Made by a program: the position numbers and the translations under genes. Below, in pieces: positions 35,925-45,730 of a stretch of DNA of 64,000 bases. This DNA comes from Acanthochlamys bracteata (taxonomy: Eukaryota > Streptophyta > Magnoliopsida > Pandanales > Velloziaceae), in the NCBI GenBank assembly GCA_019914995.1, contig CM034128.1, forward strand, positions 9,331,501-9,395,500. Direction: 5' to 3'. Each line of letters opens with the position of its first letter. Position 1 is the first letter of the stretch. Under the pieces are notes generated by a model. That model saw only the letters and a program-made list of their open reading frames with translations, had not been told where the DNA came from and searched no databases.

Positions 35925-37679
35925 ATTTTGTCATCATAACTTTCTTATCAATGTTTACGAAAATTTAGCCTTGAACAAAGCTTCTGGAAAATCAAACTTC
36001 TACATCGGAGTTTCCTTCAAGAACACTGTAAGAATGTCATGCCATAAGCTTCGGATGTCGGGAGAGATACGAGCTGCAGCTGCCGAGGCAGAGGTTTGAT
36101 CTGGATCTGGCATGCATGATAAACTTCAGATTTCCCTACAAGAAGCTTCTGGAAAATCAAAACTTCTATCATCAATGTTACTGCATTGCTGCCACCTTAC
36201 TTCCTCTGCAAAACTGAGCAATCTGAGTGTCTATACTTGTAAGTCGTTCAAGATTTGAGCTTCTTTGTGAAGATAACTGAAGGTAGGACTCCTGCCAACT
36301 GCTTTACAGAGATCTATTTCACAAGTGTTTGAAGTAAATGAGCTTATTGTAAGCATCTTGCAGTGAACTTCAGAAATACGACTTAAGCCATGATATCAAG
36401 TTCTTTCAAATTGGTTTAAATGGCTTGGCTTCATTTCAAATAGTGGCTGAATTCTTTAGACCACGACCTACTGCAGAGCAATTGCGGTTGATGAAGTGGC
36501 TACCTATTTCAGCATCTCAAGCTCCCATAAGACGTGCTAGCTTTTACAAATGGATTATCGATCTCTTTTAGTTAGACGAATCATCTCAAACATGCTTGGG
36601 TTGTTGCTGAAGGAAAGACCAAATGAGCTCCTGAGTTGAAGTGTTACTTCCATGGACTCAAGGGTGAATCATTAAAAAAGAGAATCCCTGATTCGCAATT
36701 TCATTTTGAAGCAGCTAAATACCTCGGACAACTATCGTTGTCCAATGATCCAGTCCATTCATGCTTCCTGTTATGCAGTAAAAATTTGACAATCAAGAAT
36801 TTTGATTGCAGATAGTTAATTATATATGATGTGTGAACTTCATATAAAAAAGAGAAAGTAATCACTTCCAAGAATTTATTCCAGAATTTTAGTGCTGCGT
36901 TGTAGCACTGCTCTGCTGCCTGTGCCATCCATGCAAGAGTATCTTTTTCAAAGTTTGTTGAAAATATCTAAGTGCATTCGGTTTTCGATGTAGCAAAAAT
37001 ATAAAATACATTTAACGATTTTACGTAAATAATATAAAATTTAAAATAAGAGCAAAACAAATATAAAAATAAAAAATTTACGTAAAAAAAATAAAAATCT
37101 CATAAAAAAATAAATTAGCTTTAAAAAAAATTACTAAATAAAAATAATTATAAATTTATGTATTATATTTTAAGTAAGAATTTTTACTATAATATTTTGC
37201 TTCTATTTTTCACATTTGATATTATGAATGATGTGGTTGATGCTACAAATAAATATTTTTTATTCATATATATAGTGTGTCAATAAAATTTTTAAACTTT
37301 TAAATTATTATTATTCGATCTTTCTATTAATTGAGTTCTTTAATTTTCTAACTTGTAAGAAATGTTTCAAATTTTTTAACCGTTGAATTTTTAACTTCTT
37401 AGATAATATTTTAGTTTCCTTAATTTTTAGAATTCTAATATAAATATATATTTAATTTGTTATATTTTAATAAATCATTAATTTATGTAGTGGTCTTATA
37501 ATATCTAACAAAGTTCTCATATATTACATAAACAGGGTTATACGGAACTGGCTTTCGGAGTTAATTTTCTTACAATTCCTCACTGCACCACTTGTAATCA
37601 CATTTCCCTGCATTCATAAAGAATGATAGAGAAGTCCTCTCTACAATCTGCAACCATCAAAAGCAATGGAGGAATGGTC
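35925..37679. other. Spacer between NRG2-like gene and NAC pseudogene
   Basis: The first part is likely 3' UTR of the NRG2-like gene. It contains a short direct repeat, AAGCTTCTGGAAAATCAAA near 35979 and again near 36142. From 36980 to 37540 the DNA is AT-rich. No gene is seen. Confidence 0.45.
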
Positions 37680-38604
37680 CTAGAGAAAGTGAGAAAATGC
37701 GGTAGCACTTAAAATGTCTTCCATGCTAAACGGAGGCCACTGGTCCAACAACCAAGGAATTTGAAGCTGAGTCAAGTTGTCATTCGTCCAATCCATGTTG
37801 CTATGCTCGGGCTCTTCAATTTTTCTTGAAAAAAAGAACACCTGGTATGCCTTGAACATTTGTCTCCTTCAAATGTTTGTTGCCTTCGTTCGCAAAAGGT
37901 AAAGTTTTAGACATTTAAGATTTTACCAGACAGTATACTATCAATTTCTAGTACTGATTTCTTCTGGTCAGTTCACTTTGTATACATAGTCCCTTCTACG
38001 AAGAAGCATATGATGCTATAATCTTGCACATATTTTAGGTCCTTAATGCAAGTAGTCTTCTAATGCATGTCTGAGTACCTTTGTTTTAGGGAAATCAGAG
38101 AGGCGGTACTACTGATACGCAGTCAGTCCTTGACCCTCTAGGGGGGACGGTCACAATAAAAGGCAAGCGTCTTCTTCAGGCCAATGATACGCCGGGGATC
38201 TGATGAACTTGTACTGGCCTATCTGACCCTGTTGTCTTCCAGTATCCCTCGGTTCTTCGACTTGGGTATCCTCCACTTGCATGAAATACCATTCTCTCTC
38301 CTCCCTCATCCGTGCAAGCCCTTAAATCAGCAAGGTAACTGTCGTTAGCAATTGTTCTTCAAATTTTCAAACATATTGTAATGCAGCTGAGAATCATTTT
38401 TGATATATTAAGCAGCTCTTGTGGCATGACATGGTGGTACCTGGTAATCCAGAAGGATCGTGACGGTAGAGATGTACGGTGGCAATTATGTAACGGTAGC
38501 TTCTTCCCCTGCACTGCTCGAAGGAGGTAGAAGTCCAGCAGTTCCTTCTCTGTTAGATGAAACCTGAATCCTGGAAGATCAATCTCTATCGCGGTACAAT
38601 CCAT
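37680..38604 (-). pseudogene. NAC transcription factor pseudogene (three exon-like blocks)
   Basis: Block 1 (38604 to about 38442) reads [36 protein letters not shown], the NAC subdomain A, and after a one-base shift continues [18 protein letters not shown], ending at a plausible GT donor. Block 2 (about 38330-38098) has REEREWYF, then GYWKTTGSDRPV, then IIGLKKTLAFY in changing frames with several stops; these are NAC subdomains C and D. Block 3 (up to 37680) reads MDWTNDNLTQLQIPWLLDQW, PPFSMEDILSATAFSHFL and a stop, a NAC-like acidic, aromatic tail. The three-exon order is that of normal NAC genes, so this is a decayed gene copy and not a processed transcript. At least four breaks are seen. 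NAC proteins are plant-specific DNA-binding regulators; this copy cannot encode one. Confidence 0.8.
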
Positions 38605-40172
38605 TAATGAAAGCTATATGAAGTCCAGTCTACTTACCAGTATCATCAATATTGCAACTTGCAAGTGTTGCTCGCAAATGCTTTATATTGGAGTGGGGTT
38701 TTGCTTAATTAGGTTTAAGTAATATTAGCAAGGGTTTTCTGTTGAATGCTAACTTTAATGAGCTTGACGGACTTCTTGTGAACATAACATTAGAATAATA
38801 AGCGTTAGGTCCAGTTAAGATTATTAACTCTTGGCTTTTATATTATTTCAGTAAAAACTACTTGAATTGAGATCCAGTTGCAGTTTATTTTGTCAAGGTT
38901 TTTCTGGAACAAGCTGAAAGGAAAAAAAAACCTAATTCTACTTGAATCTTGCGAAATTGCAGACAAATTATATTTTAATTTCGATAAACTTCGTTAAAAC
39001 AGAATATGGCGGATAGAATTATTTTCTTCAGAAGAAAAGCAAGAAAGGCTTGGGTAGATTGCTCATTCTTTAGTTGTGTGACGACTTCTTTCAGGTCTGT
39101 GTCAAAAAGAATTCAAGGATGCACGAGTCTTTATGTTTCCACCTATGCATGTGAGCTTACTTCGTGTGCGCAGCAATCATCTTTCACTTTCCATCTTACC
39201 TTCCCTGTTTGGAATTATTTGTTGATTGTTAGAGTTAGTCAATGTCAAAATGTTTGCTCTGTAGAAGTCTTACATATACATCTATGTATTTATGAGTAAT
39301 AACTAATGTACATTTCAACTTCAATGAGTTGTCTAATCAAAAGCTTACTACTATAAAATCCTAAATTTGTTTATGATCTAATGTGATTAATCAGACAATA
39401 TCAACAACATAAATAATCCGAAGTTCGGTTGAAAATTTAAAAATATGAGTAAAAAGATAAATACCATTTTTTTATGTATGGACATCATGACTATACAGCA
39501 TTATAAATAGAATACTACTCAACTTGGCCACTAAAATTTTGTTCAAGGTTGCCACTAGTCTTTCCCGTAACCAGTTTGAGGGAGAGTAGTTGCTTTCTGT
39601 TGAAACTACAAACTGAAAGAGTCGCTCAGTCTTTTGTAGAATGCAAAGGTCAACTTACTTTAAAGGACTTCACGTATTACTACTAGCAAAGACTACTACT
39701 ACGCATAATAACTTTCTTGTTAGCATTTACGCAGAAATAGACACTAGCCACATTTGTGTGCCACATTCTTGACAGCCTCGTAGTTGACATTTGCTTATCA
39801 TAGCACAATCAAGAGTCATAACCAGGGGTAAAAGGAAACACATCCGTGTATTGAACGAAATGATCTATTACATGGTTGACCTCCGAGTGCAGGAGAAATA
39901 AAATTACCTTTCAAATGGATGAGTTAAATAACTCTAAAAGAATGAAAGATATCAATGAAATAATTGCTTGGTGTCACAGTTTCACCTTAACTGAGATCAA
40001 GATGATACAGGTAGTTACCACTCACTGAGATCTCCATATGAACTCAGAAAGCGCCAATCATTTTGCTTTGCTTATCTTCAAGTATTGCTCCCAACTACTA
40101 GTACTCTGCACATGACAATCTTTCTACGGTAGTTCTGTAGAATTTCTTCCAACATTGCTCAGACAGGGTGGT

Positions 40173-40192
40173 GGGGTGGGTGGGTGGGAGGG
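40173..40192 (+). other. G-quadruplex motif with one-base loops
   Basis: Five consecutive runs of three or four G separated by single T or A bases. One-base loops are typical of very stable parallel quadruplexes. It is intergenic, about 800 bp from the 3' end of the PPR gene. Confidence 0.75.
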
Positions 40193-40599
40193 AAAGCAAG
40201 TGCCACATATCCCTTGTCAGAATTTGATAGCCCCTACAAGAACAACCATGAAGGTTTGGCCCAGGAAAGCAGGTTGTAATGTTATAAATCAAGAAATGTA
40301 CTCAAATTTCTATGTAAACAAACTTCTGAAAGGAAAGAAGATCATCCAAGAAACACTACTAACTTACTAGGCATAACTCCAGAATTGTCCAGTTGGAAGG
40401 TTCACTATAACAGCAACCTACTACCAGAAAAAGAATTCTGCTACCCAAAATTGTTGGGTCACATTCCGCAAGATAAACATCTATCCACAAGAGACCATTT
40501 CCCATCCAAAGAATGGAACAATTGCCCACCATAACAAGTTATATGCTAGATGATAAACGTAGAACATGATTCCAAGCTAATAACTAGTTATTACCCTTG

Positions 40600-40760
40600 C
40601 CAGGCACTCATGTGTCAAGTGGCTAGGGCATCCCCTCTTCAAAGAAGAGCTCAAGGGTTTGAATTACTGGCTCAGCCAGTTTATCTCAAAATATGTAGCT
40701 AGTACCCTTATGGCATGATGTCAAGTGTGACAGATTTTTTCATGAACTAGAGTGACAGTA
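40600..40760 (+). mobile_element. Possible tRNA-derived SINE head
   Basis: TGTGTCAAGTGGCTAGGGCA (40611-40630) resembles a pol III A box, and GGTTTGAATTA (40656-40666) resembles a B box (GGTTCGANTCC) about 40 bp later, followed by CTGGCTCAGCCAG. This arrangement is that of plant tRNA-derived SINEs rather than of a functional tRNA, since no acceptor stem pairing is evident. Element ends and target-site duplication could not be fixed. Confidence 0.35.
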
Positions 40761-40980
40761 TATTTGGGGTATTGTCATTCATATTATTTTAAATGCAGAA
40801 GGAACAACACCACAAGCTTATGGTGAGCAGTGTTTCTCAAAATATTTAGAAATTATCATGATCATCACTAACTACTCCTCTAGAGGTGTGCATAGTGCCA
40901 GGTTCTAAAACATAATCAAACGCTTAATTTCACACAAGATATTGTGACAGTATAAATCTGAAATTTACCTTGAGTATGTG

Positions 40981-42408
40981 CTATATTTGCGCCTTCTTCA
41001 AAGACTTGAGCGATGTCTCTAATGTGGAGTATGCAGCAACATCTGCCAAACTCTTGCTCTGCAATGCATAATCAAAGACCTCATACGCCTCCGCAACCTT
41101 CTTTTCTCGACACAGAGTTCTTAGTAGAGTGGCATATGTTGCGGAATCTAGCTTCATTCCTGCAGCAGTCATCACCCCCAAAAGTTCCAGTCCTTTCTCT
41201 AAGCACTTACTCTTGCAAAGGCCCATGACCAGTGTATTGTATGTCGTCTCGTTCGGCTCACATCCCTTCTCCTCCATCTCTTTCAAAAGGTTCAAGGCCC
41301 CCAAAGCATCACCTTTCCGACACATTCCATTCATTAGTGCCGTATAGGTAACAACATCTGGATAATGACCCACTTCTGCCATCACATGCAAGAACTTCCT
41401 AGCCTGGGCCACCATTCCAGCCTTGGAGAGCCCGAAAACAAGAGTGTTATAGGTAACCAAATCTGGCTCGACGCCTTCATCCTTCATCTTGTTGTAAACC
41501 TCCATCACCTCACCACACTGATCAACCATGCAATATCCTTTCATGATAGTATTATACAGATAAGCATCTGGCTTAAACCCAGATTCTGAAAGAGCTTCAA
41601 GCAATCGCGTCGCTTCCCGTAGATTCCGTCCACGGCAAACAGAATCTATGAGAATTGTATAAGTAACCAAATCGGGCTTGATCCCTCCAGACTTCTTCAT
41701 CTCTTCCATGAAGTCATAAACCGTTCGAAGAGTGCGAACACGACAGAGACGCCTTATGAGAAAATTATAACTAAACTGGTCTGGCGGGCAACCACGACAA
41801 ACCGCAAGCTCTTTAGCAAGCACAGTAGCAGCATCTTCCCGACAAGCAGAGCAGAGCGCACGAATTGCCACGTCAGCAGACGAGGCATCCGGTGAAATAC
41901 CTCTGTCTGACATTTCATCGAGCACCTGGCGGGCAGGCTGGAGGACAGCTTCATCGCTGCTATCACGGACGCTATCTGAGTGCTGACAAGCGTAAGCTAG
42001 CAGAGCATTAAATAGAGGGCGAGTAAGGGTTAGATTTGGAATTCGTGCACTGATATGCGAAAGCAAAGCGATAGCGTCGGCAGGACGAGCACCAGTGGAG
42101 CAAAACGACTGAAGAAGAATTGCGGGATCGGGCGGAGGAGCTCGCGGAGAAAAAGAAGAAAGAAGAGAGTCGAAGTGGGAAGTGGCGACGGAGAGAGACG
42201 GGGAGGTGAAGATTGGGGGGAGTTTAGGAGCGTTTTCGGAAGCTGAAATTCTTTGCTTCACTTTGGATTGTTTCTTTTTAAGGGGTGTTTTGGAGAAGTG
42301 TTTGGGAGATCGTTGAGATGGTTGTGGCGTTTGGAGAACGGCGGAAGCTTGTCGGCGTAGTGCATCGATTGGGTTAGCTGATCGCATCGACGGTGGAAGT
42401 TTTCCCAT
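40981..42408 (-). CDS. P-type pentatricopeptide repeat protein (At2g17670-like)
   Basis: Intronless 475-residue protein. The first about 60 residues are basic and Ser/Pro-rich (MGKLPPSMRSANPIDALRRQ), compatible with organelle or nuclear targeting. From about residue 205 to the end there are seven to eight 35-residue P-type PPR motifs, with signatures PDLVTYTILIDSVCRGRNL, PDAYLYNTIMKGYCM, PDLVTYNTLVFGLSKAG, PDVVTYTALMNGMCRKG, PNETTYNTLVMGLCKSK. More degenerate helical repeats precede them. There is no E or DYW extension, so it is not an editing-type PPR. P-type PPRs bind organellar RNA for stabilisation, splicing or translation; the target cannot be read here. The start and overall length recall Arabidopsis At2g17670, from memory. 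Start: first ATG of the frame, with no nearby upstream in-frame alternative seen. Confidence 0.92.
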   Translation of the reverse strand: MGKLPPSMRSANPIDALRRQASAVLQTPQPSQRSPKHFSKTPLKKKQSKVKQRISASENAPKLPPIFTSPSLSVATSHFDSLLSSFSPRAPPPDPAILLQSFCSTGARPADAIALLSHISARIPNLTLTRPLFNALLAYACQHSDSVRDSSDEAVLQPARQVLDEMSDRGISPDASSADVAIRALCSACREDAATVLAKELAVCRGCPPDQFSYNFLIRRLCRVRTLRTVYDFMEEMKKSGGIKPDLVTYTILIDSVCRGRNLREATRLLEALSESGFKPDAYLYNTIMKGYCMVDQCGEVMEVYNKMKDEGVEPDLVTYNTLVFGLSKAGMVAQARKFLHVMAEVGHYPDVVTYTALMNGMCRKGDALGALNLLKEMEEKGCEPNETTYNTLVMGLCKSKCLEKGLELLGVMTAAGMKLDSATYATLLRTLCREKKVAEAYEVFDYALQSKSLADVAAYSTLETSLKSLKKAQI

Positions 42409-44712
42409 TTCTTTCTAATACCTGAAGAATCAACTCTCCTCCCTCGTCACCGATTTCTGTTTCTGGTTGCCGGATTCACCGATTCAGGGATAAATGACCA
42501 GTTTATATTTTGGGAGTTTGGCCCAATGCCCATGGATCAACACACAGCCCAGTGAGGATTCTAACCCATAAATCAACACACACGTAAAGGTCTGGACTCT
42601 GGAATGTTCCAAGTTCAATGGTTGTATATATTATGGTACAAACTTACAAATTTGTAGTTATCCTTATAATATTGGTAAGTAGATAAGCTAGGCAAAAAGC
42701 GACTTTGATTAATTTAAAATTAATGTAACTGCACGTATTAAGAGATCGTATTTTAATTATATAAAAATAAGTTTAAAAAAATAAGTTTGATAAAAAATAA
42801 AATTTAATAAAAATAAAATTTGAAGTTATAAAAATTTAAAGTAAACTTTTGATAAATAAAATTCATTGTAAATATAAAAATAAATTCTACAATAATAATT
42901 TAAATATATAAAATAACTGAATTTTAAATTTTAAAAAAGTAAATAAAATTCGACCGATATTAAAATATGTTCTAAATGTTGAATATTGATACCTATACGA
43001 AGTCACTATTAGATCTTATATAATTAAGAATTCCTGCTTACATTATTACGTACAACTATCTTGGTTTTGAAGCGATCAAACGGGTACAGGGGGCGTTTCA
43101 AATTGCATCGTAATTTTACTTTTTTTTATCGGAATTTTAATTTTTAATTTTTTTATTTACATATTTATTAATATAATTATATTTTTAATTTTTAATATAT
43201 TTTAAAAATTTATTAAAATATAAATACTAAATTTCTTTTATTTTATTCTTTAAAAAATTTTATTTTTTATTTTTTTATTTTCATAAAATATAATTATGAA
43301 TATTTAAAATATGACCGTAGTAATTTCTATTGATATGATTTCCAACAAAAGGCATACTGCTATTTATATCGATCATGAACAAGACATGAAACAAAGAGGG
43401 ACATTGAAACACATCTCACCGAATAAGTACGCAACTCAAATCTTGATCATAATTTTTCTGCGCACGGAAATGAGTGATCAATAACTCATCAATGGAAATG
43501 ACTCTATACAGGAAAAACAAATCAAGGGCAGCCACATAAATAAATCATATGATAAATTCATGCCATTCCCTTTTCCCATCTCATCTCCCATGTCTAAAGA
43601 CAAATGTTGTACTGCTATATGTGACAGTGATTGAACAACTCTAGTTGCTTCATCTCTCTTTAGGCATGGTGCCATGAACCCTTTTTCCAACATTTTTAGA
43701 AAAAATAGTAACCTTACGTACTGTAAAATAAATTCAACTCCTATTCATGCAGAAAGCGTGGGCGGATGCGTTATTTTTAACTTTAGAATTCATTTTTTCA
43801 TCAAATAATTATTTCTAATTTACTCTCTTTATGAAACAATAAAAATTAAATTTATTTTTAATAATATTTTTTAGAATGTTTTGATAAATTTATTAAAAAA
43901 CAAACACTAAATACTTTGGCAAATTTTTCAGGATTATACAGTAACAAAATGCATCACCTATTACATGAAAATCGAATGAACTCAAAACCCAAACCATTTC
44001 AATGTTGAATTCAATTCGTGTTTACTTTTGTTTTGGAATAAAGTTTATAAAAGTAAGTTATTTAAGAGTTTATTTTTTGATTAAAAATGAGTTTAAAAAA
44101 TAAAAATTTTTGTTTGTTATATTAATATTAAAAATAGAATTTAAGATAAGTTTGCACTTGGCGCGAGTAATACTATTAAATTTAACATAAGATTCGACCT
44201 ACATGCGAGTGATGATGGAATGAATACTCTTATTATTACAAATACATTCTGGAATTTTATTAAACTCTTGGTATTGAAATTATGAAAGATTTAAAGTATA
44301 GCACTTTGATAAAAGCTGGGCATGCAATTAGAACTTAACGTGAAACAGATCTCAATAAATCAACCATGCAAAAGTTCTCTTCGCAGTAGTGCAACAGAGT
44401 AGGAGTATTAACATCAGCAGTCTATATAATATCGTTCATTACTGGATAGATTATTATATACATCACAGTTGAGATATATACATCTTATCTTGAACTAGAA
44501 ACAAAAGCTCCTCCTTGGATGCTTCATTACATTCCTTCCTAGCCATGGCTGGGCAGCAGAAGGTCCCCCATCACAGTAGAAGAGTAAATCGTAACGAAAC
44601 AGATGAGATGAATTTGTTTCATCTCTTCATTTTCAGATTTCAAAACAAGACACAAGATAGAGAACGATCGATCAGAAAGCAAAACAACAAAATACCAGTA
44701 CGGGTTTTTCTT
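42409..44712. other. Spacer between PPR and LOG-like genes
   Basis: AT-rich blocks at 42731-42960, 43085-43310 and 44030-44160. No gene is supported. The minus-strand frame 43478-43693 has no recognised similarity. Confidence 0.45.
42731..42960 (+). repeat. AT-rich dispersed repeat, second family, copy 2
   Basis: Left end GCACGTATTAAGAGATCGTA, then TTTTAATTAT and A/T runs in the same order as 28861-29075. Similarity was judged by eye in biased sequence. Confidence 0.35.
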
Positions 44713-45730
44713 TCATCGATCCATCTCTGTCTGCTGAGAATTGTACTCCACCTCCAGCTCCCATCTCAGCTTCGCCACTACCGCATCATGCACCGGAACA
44801 TAATCCTACATCAATCGAATAAGGTTATTAATGATCAAACGTATGTGACAACGTTATCACACTTCCAATTTTTTGAATTACCTCTAGCTTCTGGAACAGT
44901 TCCTTAGTGGTGGAAGCACAAACAAGAATGTTTCTCTGGAAAGGTTTGATGAAGGCTTCATCAATAGCTTTGTCGATGAATGCAAGCAGAGAGTTGAAGT
45001 AGCCATCAACGTTAAGCAGCCCAACCTGTTCGGAAACACATACGACGACCTGTTCTATCAAACCCCCATACATGCATAGCTAATATAACTTGAGCAGCGA
45101 TCGAATACTCACTGGTTTCTTGTGAATGCCAAGCTGAGCCCAAGAGATAACTTCTAGTAGTTGTTCTAACATTCCATACCCGCCCGGAAGCGCGATGAAT
45201 GCGTCTGAGTGGCGTGCCATCTCCACTTTCATCTGGTGTAAACTTGCCACAGCTTTATCTAACTCAACTGCCTTCCCTCCATTGATCTATACACCAATAA
45301 AATTCTCCAAACCTCAGAATAAAAACCAAGTAATGTTACAGAAGCATTAGATAAACCAAAAACAAGACTAGCTGTATACCTCTTTCTGAATTAAAGCCCG
45401 CGGCATGATCCTACAAATATTTCAATGAAAACCAAGAACTAATTCAGGTCAAAACAAATCGTGGAAACTATGTACATGCAATTAATTTTCTGCTGCTTAC
45501 CCGAAGACATTACCGCCGTTATTGTAGACAGTATGGGAAACTATACCCATAAGACCAACACCGGCGCCTCCGTAGACCAAACCAACCTTCCTTGCAGCGA
45601 GCTCACGGCCAAGTTCCACGGCAGCATCACTATAACATTTTCGTTTCCCAGCGCTGCTGCCGCAGAGCACGCCCACTGTCCTGATCTTCCTAGGCCTAAG
45701 CACAGCATCAGCGACGTTGCTTTCTTCCAT
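44713..45730 (-). CDS. LOG-family protein with altered active site
   Basis: Five exons: 45730-45501, 45410-45380, 45286-45113, 45025-44882, 44805-44713 (672 nt, 223 residues). LOG enzymes are cytosolic cytokinin riboside 5'-monophosphate phosphoribohydrolases that release active cytokinins. The fold signatures are present: [14 protein letters not shown] (17-30), [16 protein letters not shown] (50-65), [11 protein letters not shown] (115-125), [20 protein letters not shown] (136-155), GFIKP-like AFIKP (169-173), KLEDYVP. The catalytic positions are changed. The family PGGxGTxxE motif reads PGGYGMLEQ (121-129), so Thr is Met126 and the Glu is Gln129. The MHxRK segment reads LHQMK (103-107), so the Arg is Met106. 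The frame and all splice sites are intact, so the protein is probably made but with changed or no LOG activity. An in-frame upstream ATG is absent. Confidence 0.9.

Larger units (their letters stand above)
38605..40980. other. Spacer upstream of NAC pseudogene and downstream of PPR gene
   Basis: No gene is supported. It holds a G-quadruplex motif (40173-40192) and a SINE-like segment (about 40600-40760), both listed separately. Confidence 0.45.

Noticed and set aside
40612-40680. Possible tRNA gene
   Set aside because: The A and B box-like strings are present, but no acceptor or anticodon stem pairing is visible; SINE remnant is more likely.
44515-44907. 130-residue plus-strand ORF
   Set aside because: It runs antisense across the last LOG exon and its intron, whose coding and splice signals are much stronger.
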